A stretch of DNA of 64,000 nucleotides from JAJZAM01 sp027391075. GTDB lineage: Bacteria; Actinomycetota; Acidimicrobiia; Acidimicrobiales; Palsa-688. Positions within the stretch are counted from its first letter, which is position 1. Each line of letters begins with the position of its first letter. Under the pieces are notes generated by a model. It was given only the letters and a program-made list of their open reading frames with translations. It had not been told where the DNA came from and ran no database searches. The DNA is taken from positions 62,001-126,000 of the forward strand of contig DAHYHI010000096.1 of NCBI GenBank assembly GCA_027391075.1, written 5' to 3'. Shown here piece after piece: positions 1 through 9,043 of this stretch. Position numbers and translations under genes: made by a program.

Positions 1-447
1 GAGCCGATCGAGGCGACCAACGGGCGCTATGGACCTTACCTGAAGAGAGGAACCGATTCCCGGTCGCTCGATTCGGAGGAGAAGCTTTTTACCGTCACAT
101 TGGAAGAGGCTTTGGAGATCTTCTCCCGACCCAAGGAACGTCGGGGGCGGGCCGCGGCCGCAGCCCCGTTGCGCGAGCTCGGACCTGATCCTGTCACCGG
201 CGTTGCGATCCTGGTAAAGGACGGCCGCTTCGGTCCCTACGTAACGGACGGGACGACGAACGCTTCACTTCGTAAAGGTGACACCGTCGATGGGATAACC
301 ACCGAGCGTGCAGCGGAGCTCCTCTCCGACCGTCGCAGCGCACCGCCACGTCCGGGTAGGCCGGCCGGTGGGCGAAAGAAGGCCGGACCGGCGAAGACCG
401 CAGCGGTCAAGAAGACCGCAGCGGTCAAGAAGAAGGCCGGTGCTTGA
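1..447 (+). CDS. topA: DNA topoisomerase I, C-terminal end (partial)
   Basis: The frame is open from base 1 and stops with TGA at 445-447. It holds two small repeats of the topoisomerase I C-terminal type: one around NGRYGPYLKRG just after base 1, the second around KDGRFGPYVTDG at about 215-250. A Lys/Ala-rich tail with a repeated AAVKKTAAVKK motif follows; such basic tails are typical of actinobacterial TopA and bind DNA. The catalytic domain lies upstream of the window. The stop overlaps the GTG start of tmk (440-442). topA next to tmk and holB is a common actinobacterial order. The identification rests on the repeats and the neighbourhood. Confidence 0.85.
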   Translation, partial: EPIEATNGRYGPYLKRGTDSRSLDSEEKLFTVTLEEALEIFSRPKERRGRAAAAAPLRELGPDPVTGVAILVKDGRFGPYVTDGTTNASLRKGDTVDGITTERAAELLSDRRSAPPRPGRPAGGRKKAGPAKTAAVKKTAAVKKKAGA

Positions 448-1078
448 GAGCTCCTCGGCGGCGCGTTTCATAGTCTTCGAAGGCGGGGAGGCGAGTGGCA
501 AGTCGACTCAGGCGGCCCGCCTCGCCCAGGCTATGGGTGCCGTTTTGACCAGGGAACCGGGGGGCACTCCACTGGGAGAAAGAATCCGCGGGCTGCTGCT
601 TGACCCGGCTGCGACGGACATCTCGGCGCGCTCCGAGGCGCTGCTTATGATGGCGGCTAGAGCCCAGCACGTCCAAGACGTGATCGCCCCCGCTCTCGCG
701 GCGGGACGCGACGTCGTCTGCGACCGCTTTGCGGCCAGCACCCTCGCTTATCAGGGTTACGGTCGCGGGCTCGATCCGGGGGAGCTCGCCCGTATGTCGC
801 ACTGGGCTTCTGCGGGCCTGGTGCCTGACCTTGTGATCCTCCTGGTGGTTCCGCCAAGCGAAGCGCAAGGGCGTCTGAAGGCTCGCAGCGCGGACCGCAT
901 CGAATCCGAGGGGGAGACTTTCTTCGAGCGGGTATCCGAGGGCTTCGTGGCTCTCGCAAGCTCGGACCCGCAGCGGTGGAGGATCGTAGACGGCACAGGC
1001 GACCCCGACGAGGTGGAACTGCGAGTGAGGCTAGCTGCCTTCGAGCAGTCACTGGGCGGTGGGGAACTGACAGACTAG
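440..1078 (+). CDS. tmk: Thymidylate kinase
   Basis: 212 residues. The enzyme phosphorylates dTMP to dTDP with ATP in the cytosol. The P-loop EGGEASGKST is at about residues 14-23, and the family motif DRFAASTLAYQG (usually DRYxxSxxAYQG) is in the middle, with DRIESEGETFFERV further on. The GTG at 440 is preferred over an upstream extension because AGAAGG lies just before it and the protein then starts at the normal distance from the P-loop. It overlaps the end of topA, so translation is probably coupled. holB follows after 7 bp. Confidence 0.93.
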   Translation: MLESSSAARFIVFEGGEASGKSTQAARLAQAMGAVLTREPGGTPLGERIRGLLLDPAATDISARSEALLMMAARAQHVQDVIAPALAAGRDVVCDRFAASTLAYQGYGRGLDPGELARMSHWASAGLVPDLVILLVVPPSEAQGRLKARSADRIESEGETFFERVSEGFVALASSDPQRWRIVDGTGDPDEVELRVRLAAFEQSLGGGELTD

Positions 1079-1085
1079 TAGGTAC

Positions 1086-2267
1086 ATGGGCGAGCTCTAC
1101 TCAGACGTGATAGGCCAACCGGGAGCCCTAAAGCTTCTGGAGAGAGCAGCGCGCCGCCCGGTGCACGCCTACCTCTTCGTCGGCCCGCCGGGGGGCGGCA
1201 AGCGGGCCGCCGCTGCGAGTTTTGCCGCTGCGCTGGTGTGCCCGACAGCGGGAGAGCACCTCAGGGGGGAGCTCTGCGAGAGTTGCCGGCGAGCTCTTGC
1301 CGGGATGCACCCCGACGTGGTGTCCGTCGAACGGGAGGGAGCTTTTATAGGGATGGCCGCCGCCAGAGAGACAGTGCGTGCCGCTCACAGCAGTCCTCTG
1401 GAGGCCAAGCGCAAGGTCATCATCTTGAACGACTTCCACCTGGTTCGCGACACAGGTCCGGCTTTACTGAAGACCTTGGAGGAGCCGCCCGGAACGACGG
1501 TATTTGTGGTTATAGCCGACTACGTGCCCTCTGAGCTGGTCACCATTGCCAGCCGGTGCGTCGAGGTCACCTTCGATGCGCTCTCCGGCGCTCAGATAGC
1601 CGAAGCGTTGGTCGCTGACGGCGTCGAACGCCAGCGGGCGGATGTGATAGCCGGACTCTCGTCGGGTCGCCTGGACCGTGCAAGGGACCTGGCCCTTGAC
1701 CATCGGATCGAGCAGCGTCGGGAGTCGTGGTACTCGATACCGCGTCGACTCGACGGTACCAACGCTACTGCGGCGGCTGTCGCGGACGAAATCGTCGAGA
1801 TGCTCGACGAGAGCGTCGCTGTGGTCGTGGCCAGGCAGACGGAGGAAGCTAGCAGGCTGGCCGACGCGAACCGGCGTGCATCTGAGATTTCCTCTAGCTC
1901 AAAACGGTCCAAGTCTGCGCGGGGGCCTAAGACATCCAAGGTAAGGGCCGGGCCTGGCATTGCCGAACTTGAAGAGAGACACCGGCGGGAGATCCGTCGC
2001 CACCGCTCAGACGACCTTCAGGAGGGGTTGGCTGTGCTGGCGGCGGCCTACCGTGACCGGCTGGTGGAATCCGTCAAGGTCGCACGGCCGCAGCGCCGGT
2101 TGCTCAACATGCGAGAGGCCTTAGCCTGTCTTCAGGAGCTCGAAAGGTTCGCCCGCACGCTGCAGTACAATCCGACGGAGCTTCTTGGGCTGCAAGCGCT
2201 CCTCGCCCGGCTGAGTGCCATGTCCCCCGGAGTGAACCGACGCCACCAAGCCGACGTGCGGAGTTGA
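1086..2267 (+). CDS. holB: DNA polymerase III delta' subunit
   Basis: 393 residues. This is a clamp-loader AAA+ subunit. The N-terminus has the typical VIGQPGALKLL start and a degenerate Walker A, GPPGGGKR at residues 33-40, with Arg where Ser/Thr would bind Mg-ATP; delta' subunits often do not bind ATP. Cys52, Cys64 and Cys67 match the zinc module of the family. KTLEEPP and IASRC, typical of DnaX/delta', follow. Residues of about 245-300 form a Ser/Lys/Arg-rich linker before the C-terminal collar domain. It lies directly behind tmk in what looks like a three-gene unit. Confidence 0.9.
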   Translation: MGELYSDVIGQPGALKLLERAARRPVHAYLFVGPPGGGKRAAAASFAAALVCPTAGEHLRGELCESCRRALAGMHPDVVSVEREGAFIGMAAARETVRAAHSSPLEAKRKVIILNDFHLVRDTGPALLKTLEEPPGTTVFVVIADYVPSELVTIASRCVEVTFDALSGAQIAEALVADGVERQRADVIAGLSSGRLDRARDLALDHRIEQRRESWYSIPRRLDGTNATAAAVADEIVEMLDESVAVVVARQTEEASRLADANRRASEISSSSKRSKSARGPKTSKVRAGPGIAELEERHRREIRRHRSDDLQEGLAVLAAAYRDRLVESVKVARPQRRLLNMREALACLQELERFARTLQYNPTELLGLQALLARLSAMSPGVNRRHQADVRS

Positions 2268-2470
2268 CGCTGAGGGGGTGCCCGGGAGCAGCCAGGACAG
2301 ATTCGTCGGCCATTCAGGAACCACCGTTCGTGGATGGGACGCTCCCCTGAGGGCGGGGGTATGTGCGGTGTTGAAGTCTGTGAGAATATGTGCGAACGCG
2401 AGTCAGGTTCGCTGTGTGGTATATGCTTGGCCAGAACTGGTCGGAGCCAGTAGGACAGGAGAGGGGAATC

Positions 2471-3562
2471 ATGGCAACCGTCACCTTCGACAAAGCCTCA
2501 AGGATTTACAGTGGTTCGACCAAGCCGGCGGTTGACCAGCTGGACTTGGATATAAAAGACGGTGAGTTCTTGGTCTTAGTCGGGCCGTCAGGCTGCGGCA
2601 AGTCGACTTCCCTTCGAATGCTCGCTGGCCTCGAACCGGTTGATAAGGGGACTATACGCATCGGGGAGCGGGACGTGACCGACCTGCAGCCACGCGAGCG
2701 TGACATCGCAATGGTCTTCCAAAACTATGCCTTGTACCCGCACTTCTCGGTAGCGGACAACATGGCTTTTGCCCTCAAAATCGCGAAGGTTCCCAAGGAC
2801 GAGATCAACCGGCGGGTCCAAGAAGCAGCCAAGTTGCTCGACTTGGAGCAGTACCTAGAGCGTAAGCCCAAGGCGCTTTCCGGTGGCCAGCGCCAGCGTG
2901 TGGCGATGGGCCGGGCTATCGTGCGCGAGCCTCAGGTGTTCTTGATGGACGAGCCGCTGTCGAACCTGGACGCCAAGCTTCGGGTTCAGACCCGCACGCA
3001 GATAGCTGCCCTCCAGCGCCGTCTCGGGACCACCACCGTTTACGTCACTCACGACCAGGTAGAGGCGATGACGATGGGGGACAGGGTTGCTGTGCTCAAG
3101 GACGGGCTTCTACAGCAGGTCGGCACCCCGCGGGAGCTCTACGATCACCCTGAGAACGTCTTCGTCGCCGGGTTCATCGGTTCGCCTCCGATGAACCTTG
3201 TGCCGGCCCAGCTCACCAGCGAAGGAGCCGTAGTAGGTGGCGCGACTGTGGCTCTCGACCGTGACACGCTCGCAGCGGCAGCAGCCAAGCAAGTCGACGA
3301 GGTCACGATCGGTTTCAGACCCGAGGATGTGACCGTGAGCGACGACGGTACGGGGATTCCGGTGGAGGTGCAGATCGTCGAGGAGCTCGGTGCCGACGCG
3401 TATGCCTACGCGACCCTCGCCGGTCCGAACTCGGGAATGTCGCAGGTGGTGGCACGGACCGACGGTCGTCGGCCGCCGACTCGCGGTGAGATCGTCCATC
3501 TTTTGGTAAAGCCGGACCACGCCAGGGTGTTCGATCCCCGGGACGGTGTGCGGATCAACTGA
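2471..3562 (+). CDS. msiK: Sugar ABC transporter ATPase, MsiK/UgpC/MalK family
   Basis: 364 residues. Walker A GPSGCGKST at 38-46, Q-loop at Q84, signature LSGGQRQR at 136-143, Walker B VFLMDEP at 156-162, and the switch VTHDQ. The C-terminal 120 residues are the OB-fold regulatory domain of MalK-type ATPases (IGSPPMN, IGFRPEDV). ATG 2471 was chosen because GGAGAGGGG precedes it; the frame stays open upstream to 2390 but that part has no family similarity. The gene stands alone with no permease. Both ABC sugar importers in this window lack an ATPase, so this protein probably serves them, as MsiK does in Streptomyces (inference). ugpC is an equally good name. Confidence 0.9.
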   Translation: MATVTFDKASRIYSGSTKPAVDQLDLDIKDGEFLVLVGPSGCGKSTSLRMLAGLEPVDKGTIRIGERDVTDLQPRERDIAMVFQNYALYPHFSVADNMAFALKIAKVPKDEINRRVQEAAKLLDLEQYLERKPKALSGGQRQRVAMGRAIVREPQVFLMDEPLSNLDAKLRVQTRTQIAALQRRLGTTTVYVTHDQVEAMTMGDRVAVLKDGLLQQVGTPRELYDHPENVFVAGFIGSPPMNLVPAQLTSEGAVVGGATVALDRDTLAAAAAKQVDEVTIGFRPEDVTVSDDGTGIPVEVQIVEELGADAYAYATLAGPNSGMSQVVARTDGRRPPTRGEIVHLLVKPDHARVFDPRDGVRIN

Positions 3563-3570
3563 ACGCGTCG

Positions 3571-3610
3571 TGACCGGATGCCCATCGTCTTCTTGACGGG
3601 CATCCGGTCA
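3571..3610. terminator. Bidirectional hairpin between msiK and the alpha-galactosidase operon
   Basis: A perfect 13-bp inverted repeat (TGACCGGATGCCC and its complement) with a 14-nt loop lies between two convergent genes, 8 bp after the msiK stop and 20 bp after the alpha-galactosidase stop. There is no U-tract on either strand, which is common for actinobacterial terminators. Confidence 0.75.
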
Positions 3611-3630
3611 GCTGCAGTGCCCGTACTGTG

Positions 3631-5805
3631 CTAGAGGGCGGCGAGGTGCAAGACGACCGCTTGCCCTGGGGCCAGGACGGGCAGCGTCACCCCAATGTGT
3701 TCGGCGGCAGCTCCGGTTAGCTTTATGGGACCTGGCCACCACGGTGGAGCCGACCTGGCTACCGTCCTTGGGGAGGCGAAGAGGTCTTCGACTTTCAGAC
3801 GGTATGAACGCTTTGGGGCGAGCCCCTCGAGGCGAAGTGGAGCCGGCAGAGTGGCCTGGTTCGTCCCAAGCTGAGCATAACAGTAAAGCGCCTCCCTTTG
3901 GTCTTCGCCGATCACGCCTTGCACGAGGGCGCTGGGATCGGGATGATCAGGACGGATCAGAGTGCCGCTGTGGAGCAGAGACCGGCGGTCTTTGTAGAGG
4001 TCAGCCCATCGCCGTAGAAAGTCGAGGTCCTCGTCGGTGATCGTGGTGAGGTCCCATTCGATCCCCGCGTGTGCGAATAGGGCGGTCGCAGTCCGAAACG
4101 ACAGGTCGGCGTGACGGCCGGTGACGTGAGCTTGCGGCGCTCCGACGTGCGAACCGATCATCTCTAGGGGTAGCACCAAGGACGTCCAACGCTGGACCTG
4201 TTGGCGGTCGAGGGGGTCGTTTGTGTCACTGACCCAAAACCTCTCGCAGAACTGGGCCATCCCGAGGTCCACTCGTCCACCACCCGACGCGCAGGACTCG
4301 ATCTCCAGCCGAGGGTGCTGCTCGCGTAAAGCCGCGAGAAGTCCGTAGAGCGCTAGCGTTTGGCGGTGCGCGGCGGGTCTCGCATGCCGGTCGCCGGCGT
4401 CTGCGAGAGGACGGTTGTGATCCCATTTGAGGTAGGAGATCGGATACTGCAGTAACAGCCTGTCCAGCTGGGAGAAGAGGTATCCGCAGGCTTCGTCGTT
4501 GGTCAGGTCGAGAACCTGCTGGTGCCGGCCCTCCCGAGGGGGGCGTCCCGGCATCTGCAGGATCCAGTCGGGGTGTGCCCTGGCGAGGTCGCTGTCGAGG
4601 TTAACCATCTCGGGTTCAACCCACAAGCCGAGTTGCATGCCGAGCTCCTCGACCCGCCTAGCGATAGAACGCAACCCAGACGGAAGACGGTCGGTGTCCA
4701 CCCACCAGTCCCCGAGACCCCGCCGGTCGTTGCTACGCCGATGGAACCAGCCGTCATCGACGACGAAGCGCTCGACGCCCACCCGTGCGGCCTTGTCCAC
4801 AAGAGCCAGGAGTCGTCGTTCGTCCATGTCGAAGTAGACCGCCTCCCAACTGTTTAACGTCAGAGGTCGGGGGTTGCGTGGGTGGGCGTTCCGCGCCCGA
4901 AGATGCGAGTGATAGCGCTGCGATATGCCGTCCAAGCCCCGGTCAGACCACGCTGCGAGCACGGCCGGGGCCGTGTATGTCTGGCCAGGTTCGAGGTCGA
5001 CCTCGCCGGGGAGGAGAAGCTCCGCTGCGCTCACCCAGGTCGTTCCGTCAGGCCGGCGTTCCACCGTGTGGCGGTGGTTGCCGCTCCAGCACAACGACAG
5101 CGCCCACGCCTCACCGTGACGCCACGAACATCCCTTCTCGCAGACGGTGAGAGCGAGAGGAAAGTCGTGCCCGGAGCGGCCCTCGGTGCTGTCACGCTGC
5201 CAGACTCCAAACGAGATCGGCAGAAGTTCTGGGATGCGCTCGTAGGCCCAGCGGCCTGACAGCGAAAGCAATGTCTGCGCTGTCGCGGGTACTGGCAAAG
5301 CTGGAGTTAGCCCGCCTAGCTGGTAGACGGTGTCAGAGATGTTGGTCAGCGACGTCGTTACTTCCAAGATGCCGTCGTCGTGTAGTACCAACTCGGTTTG
5401 GGCTCGCAAGCCCGAATCCAGATCCATGGCGATAGCCACGAGGCGTCCAGGGTCCCTGACTATCTCCAAAGGGTTCTCGACGCTTTCAACACGCTCGGCG
5501 AAGTGGATCGCCCAGCCGGTCCCATCGCCTCGGCGCCCTGATACGCCTAGCGGACCTGCGTGGCCCCGGAGACGTTCCGAGAGCACCGATGGGCGCTCGA
5601 AGGCATCGAAGCCGGCATGGGGAACGCTCGGGGTGGCCGCCAAGATAAGGGCTTGCAGCTGGGATTCCGGCAACTCCCCGAGGTCGGCTCCCCAGTGGAC
5701 GACCCGTGGCAAACCGGGTGCCGAGAGATCGGCTAGTAGACTCACGCCGCCAGCGCGAAGGTGGGCGATGGGGCCAGCCTGAGCATTCGACCCAGTAGGG
5801 GTCAC
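3631..5805 (-). CDS. Alpha-galactosidase, GH36
   Basis: 724 residues, the usual length for GH36 enzymes of the MelA/RafA/AgaA type, which hydrolyse terminal alpha-1,6-galactosides such as melibiose and raffinose. The catalytic motif YLKWDHNRP puts the nucleophile at about D462. IESCASGGGRVD and FWVSDTNDPLDR follow, with the acid/base Asp at about D527. No signal peptide is visible, so the enzyme is cytosolic and would act on imported oligosaccharides. The start is GTG, overlapping the galK stop as GTGA, so translation is coupled. It is the last gene of the operon that begins at 12340, and a hairpin follows it. Confidence 0.92.
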   Translation of the reverse strand: MTPTGSNAQAGPIAHLRAGGVSLLADLSAPGLPRVVHWGADLGELPESQLQALILAATPSVPHAGFDAFERPSVLSERLRGHAGPLGVSGRRGDGTGWAIHFAERVESVENPLEIVRDPGRLVAIAMDLDSGLRAQTELVLHDDGILEVTTSLTNISDTVYQLGGLTPALPVPATAQTLLSLSGRWAYERIPELLPISFGVWQRDSTEGRSGHDFPLALTVCEKGCSWRHGEAWALSLCWSGNHRHTVERRPDGTTWVSAAELLLPGEVDLEPGQTYTAPAVLAAWSDRGLDGISQRYHSHLRARNAHPRNPRPLTLNSWEAVYFDMDERRLLALVDKAARVGVERFVVDDGWFHRRSNDRRGLGDWWVDTDRLPSGLRSIARRVEELGMQLGLWVEPEMVNLDSDLARAHPDWILQMPGRPPREGRHQQVLDLTNDEACGYLFSQLDRLLLQYPISYLKWDHNRPLADAGDRHARPAAHRQTLALYGLLAALREQHPRLEIESCASGGGRVDLGMAQFCERFWVSDTNDPLDRQQVQRWTSLVLPLEMIGSHVGAPQAHVTGRHADLSFRTATALFAHAGIEWDLTTITDEDLDFLRRWADLYKDRRSLLHSGTLIRPDHPDPSALVQGVIGEDQREALYCYAQLGTNQATLPAPLRLEGLAPKRSYRLKVEDLFASPRTVARSAPPWWPGPIKLTGAAAEHIGVTLPVLAPGQAVVLHLAAL

Positions 5806-7043
5806 CTGGCTGACAGTTCCCTTTGTGCACCTTGCGAGGCCACAGCCAAGCTTGCTGTGGGAGCTTTGAAACCAGCGGCAGCGAAGGACTTTATGACTGC
5901 GCTGACAGCCATGTCGACCTTGGAGGTTTCTATTAGCGCTACGACGCTGCCCCCGAATCCGGCGCCGGTAAGGCGCGCTCCGAGAGAGCCGGCCGCTAGC
6001 AGGGCGTCAACTGCCGCGTCGAGCTGCGGACTCGACACTTCGAAGTCTTCGCGCAACGACCTATGTGAGGCGATCATCAAAGTGCCCAGGCGGGGCCAGT
6101 TGCCGGCCTTCAGAGCTTCTACAGCCAAATCGACTCGTTGGATCTCAGAAACCACATGTCTAGCTCGCCGGCGTAGAGTTCGGTCCTCGATACGGGACAC
6201 CAGGGCGGCTGATTCTTCCGGTCCGAGATCGGCGACTTCCCGGAGTAGCTTTACCCCTAACGTGTGTGCGGCTTCCTCGCAAGCGCTGCGCCGGCGGGCG
6301 TACTCGCCGTCGACCAACCCGTGCGCGGCGCCGGTGTCGACGACCAGGAAGTCGTACCCGGCTGCTGAAGCGGCGAGGGGGATCTGTTCGCTGTGTTTGT
6401 GGTAGGGGTCGAACAGCAAGGCGTGCTTTGCTTGCGCGCATGTCGACGCCATCTGGTCCATCAAACCGCATGGGACGCCTACGAAGTCGTTCTCCGCCCG
6501 CTGGGCGATGGCCGCACGCTGCGGGCCGTCGATGTCGGTGGCTGCAATGTCACAGAACGCGCCCACAGCAGCGCATTCCAAGGCGGCAGAGGACGACAGG
6601 CCGGCGCCCACGGGGACGCGGCCGTCTACGAGCACGTCGATGGAGGGTACGTGCACTCCGACCTGTCCAAGCGCCCATATCACTCCGAGGACGTAAGACG
6701 CCCAACCGCCGAGGCGTTGGGAATGATCTTCAGGGGTTCGGTCAGACGAATTGCCGGTGGCCAGGTTGGACAGAGCTACGCTGACGGTTTCGTTAGGGAA
6801 CTGCTTAGATCTGAGCCTGATGACTCGGTCGTCGTTCGTGGCCGCCGCCACGTAGCATCGGTACTGGATGGCGAACGGCATGACAGGTCCACCATTGTAG
6901 TCGACGTGCTCTCCGATTAGGTTAACCCGACCAGGGGCCGACCACAGCGCTGTGGGGCGACGACCGAAGCCGGCAGCGAAGGCCTTGGAGATTTCTCCTT
7001 TGTCCGGCGCCCGGTGGAGCGGGACCGTCGCCGACTCGCTCAA
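5802..7043 (-). CDS. galK: Galactokinase
   Basis: 413 residues. Phosphorylates galactose to galactose-1-phosphate (Leloir pathway). The GHMP-kinase signature APGRVNLIGEHVDYN is at residues 36-50, the ATP-binding PVGAGLSSSAALE in the middle, and the C-terminal GARLTGAGFGGS motif is present. The start codon is TTG at 7043-7041, overlapping the galT stop as TTGA; the other end overlaps the alpha-galactosidase start as GTGA. The gene is therefore translationally coupled on both sides. Its substrate is the galactose released by the GH36 enzyme next door. Confidence 0.94.
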   Translation of the reverse strand: MSESATVPLHRAPDKGEISKAFAAGFGRRPTALWSAPGRVNLIGEHVDYNGGPVMPFAIQYRCYVAAATNDDRVIRLRSKQFPNETVSVALSNLATGNSSDRTPEDHSQRLGGWASYVLGVIWALGQVGVHVPSIDVLVDGRVPVGAGLSSSAALECAAVGAFCDIAATDIDGPQRAAIAQRAENDFVGVPCGLMDQMASTCAQAKHALLFDPYHKHSEQIPLAASAAGYDFLVVDTGAAHGLVDGEYARRRSACEEAAHTLGVKLLREVADLGPEESAALVSRIEDRTLRRRARHVVSEIQRVDLAVEALKAGNWPRLGTLMIASHRSLREDFEVSSPQLDAAVDALLAAGSLGARLTGAGFGGSVVALIETSKVDMAVSAVIKSFAAAGFKAPTASLAVASQGAQRELSAR

Positions 7044-8176
7044 GGCCGGGCGCCGCGAAGCATGTCCGCAGCGCGCTCGGGAGCGATGTCGTTTATGAAC
7101 ATGCCCATCCCGGATTCCGACCCTGCGAGAGCTTTGACCTTACCGGGGGCTCTCATAATGGAGAATAGCTCGAGATGCAGGTAGGCGAGCTCCCGGTCGG
7201 ATCGTGCCGGTGCCTGGTGCCAAGCGGCGATGTAGGGCATCTCGATCCCGTAGACACCGTCTAGGCGGCGCAGAAGGTCAACGTAGATCTGGCCTAGGGA
7301 GTCTCGCTCCTCCTCTGACGTGGCTGGCAAGTCGGGCACGTGGCGGTGTGGGTAGAGGTGGATTTCGAAGGGCCATCGGGCAGCCGCCGGGACGAAGGCG
7401 GTCCAGTGCTCGTTGGACGTGACTACACGCCGGCCGCTGGAGCGTTCTGATGTTAGAACGTCTGCGAAGAGGTTGCGTCCGGTGGTGACCTGGTGGCGTC
7501 GCGCGGACTCGAGCATCACCTGGGTGCGGCTGGTTATGACCGGGTAAGCGTAGATCTGCCCGTGGGGATGTGACAGGGTTACGCCGATCTCGGTACCCCG
7601 GTTCTCGAAGCAGAACACCTGCTCGGCTTCGGGCATGGCGTTGAGGGCCTCGGTTCGGGCCACCCAGGCTTCTATAACCAGACGGACCCTTTCGGGTGAA
7701 AGCGTAGAGAAGGTAGCCGAGTGGTCATCGCTGAAGACGATCACCTCACAGCGTCCGTGACCTTCTGCTCGTACGTAAAGGGAGGGATCCAACACAACGC
7801 CGTCGTCGGGGATCGTCGCTCGTGTCGAGAAGGACGGGAACCTGTTCTCGAAGACGACGACCTCGTATGGCCCGCCAGGTATCTCCGTGAGGCGTTCGGG
7901 CGTCGACGGGCACAGGGGGCATTCGTCGTCGGCAGGGAGGAAAGTCCGTGTCTGGCGGTGGCTGGCAACCGTCACCCATTCCCTCAGCAGCGGATCCCAG
8001 CGCCGCTCCGACGTGGTCGCAGTCGGTGGGAGACGGCGCCGATCCGTCTCGTCACGCCAAGAGCCGCTTGCTGGTGGCGACTCGCCGAGGTCATCGGAGC
8101 GATCTTTGTCGAACCAGAATATCTCCCTGCCGTCTGCGAGACGTCCGGAGCTGACCGTGGTGAGGCTCTTAAGCAC
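7040..8176 (-). CDS. galT: Galactose-1-phosphate uridylyltransferase
   Basis: 378 residues. Transfers UMP between UDP-glucose and galactose-1-phosphate. The active site SHPHGQ is at residues 202-207; His205 would carry the uridylyl group. A zinc-type CPLC (C86, C89) lies upstream and the C-terminal half has the second HIT-like repeat (ELAYLHLELFSIMR). The start is GTG at 8176, 8 bp inside the end of the DeoR gene. The first 50 residues are variable. No galE is visible in this operon, so the epimerase must be encoded elsewhere. Confidence 0.93.
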   Translation of the reverse strand: MLKSLTTVSSGRLADGREIFWFDKDRSDDLGESPPASGSWRDETDRRRLPPTATTSERRWDPLLREWVTVASHRQTRTFLPADDECPLCPSTPERLTEIPGGPYEVVVFENRFPSFSTRATIPDDGVVLDPSLYVRAEGHGRCEVIVFSDDHSATFSTLSPERVRLVIEAWVARTEALNAMPEAEQVFCFENRGTEIGVTLSHPHGQIYAYPVITSRTQVMLESARRHQVTTGRNLFADVLTSERSSGRRVVTSNEHWTAFVPAAARWPFEIHLYPHRHVPDLPATSEEERDSLGQIYVDLLRRLDGVYGIEMPYIAAWHQAPARSDRELAYLHLELFSIMRAPGKVKALAGSESGMGMFINDIAPERAADMLRGARP

Positions 8177-8948
8177 CGGAGGACACGACCACTAGTTCGC
8201 CGACGGTCTCCGAGAGGACATTCCTCGCTTCGTCAGGGAGAGCGTCGTCGCTTACGAGCACGTCCGCCTCCTCGAGAGAAGCGAAGGTCGAAAGTCCGAT
8301 CTCACCCCACTTGGTGTGATCTGCCAGGACTACCAGGCGGCGTGCCGCAGCAACGAGGGCCCGATTGACTTCGGATTCGGTGAGGTTCGGTGTCGTGAAG
8401 CCCGTCCGCTCCGCCATTCCGTGGACTCCCATGAACACTGCGTCGAAGTGGAGGGATCTCACGGCGTTTAGGGCGATAGGCCCGACTAGAGCATCGGAAG
8501 GTGTCCGGATCCCTCCTGTCACCACGACGGTCGGGTCGCTGTGGCCGGAGGCCCACAAGACCTCGGCTATGCGCATTGAGTTCGTGACGACCGTGAGGCC
8601 AGCAATGCCGGGAAGATGGTGCGCAAGAGCGTATGTCGTCGTGCCCGCTGAAAGTGCGATCGCCGATCCGGGTTGGATCAGACCAGCAGCGAAGCTTGCG
8701 ATGAGGTCTTTCTCGCGAAGCTCCCGGTGGGCCTTGGCTTCGAATCCGGGCTCCTCAGTCGAAAGATGACCCCCAATGGTGGCCCCGCCGTGGACCTTCT
8801 CCAAGAGCCCTTCACGGGCAAGAACGTCTAGATCTCGGCGGACGGTCATGTCGGAGACGGACAGCATCTGGGTGAGATCGGAGACTTTCACGCCTCCGGA
8901 TCGGCGTAGTTCGTCGAGGATCAGGGATCGTCTTTGCTTAGCCAGCAT
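8169..8948 (-). CDS. DeoR-family transcriptional regulator
   Basis: 259 residues. The N-terminal DeoR helix-turn-helix begins with AKQRRSLILDELRRSG and includes VSDMTVRRDLDVLAREG, followed by the HGGA hinge. The C-terminal part is the DeoRC sugar-phosphate sensor fold (SAGTTTYALA, VVTNS, VLADHTKWG). ATG 8948 is chosen over the upstream extension because GAAGGAC precedes it and the HTH then starts at residue 2. Sitting inside the operon between permease and galT, it is the likely local repressor. Candidate operator repeats lie at the operon promoter (12411-12429). The ligand is probably a galactose phosphate (inference). Confidence 0.9.
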   Translation of the reverse strand: MLAKQRRSLILDELRRSGGVKVSDLTQMLSVSDMTVRRDLDVLAREGLLEKVHGGATIGGHLSTEEPGFEAKAHRELREKDLIASFAAGLIQPGSAIALSAGTTTYALAHHLPGIAGLTVVTNSMRIAEVLWASGHSDPTVVVTGGIRTPSDALVGPIALNAVRSLHFDAVFMGVHGMAERTGFTTPNLTESEVNRALVAAARRLVVLADHTKWGEIGLSTFASLEEADVLVSDDALPDEARNVLSETVGELVVVSSGA

Positions 8949-9043
8949 GGTCAGTCCTTCAGGATAGATCGCCGGAGCCACACCCTGGCGGACCAGGTGA
9001 CGGGGTTCTGCGACGGTGCCAGGAGAGGTCAAGACCCGGGTTC

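Noticed and set aside
2268..2470. Promoter before msiK
   Set aside because: TATATG at 2420-2425 has no matching -35 at a fitting distance, and no other pair was convincing; the 203 bp hold no gene.
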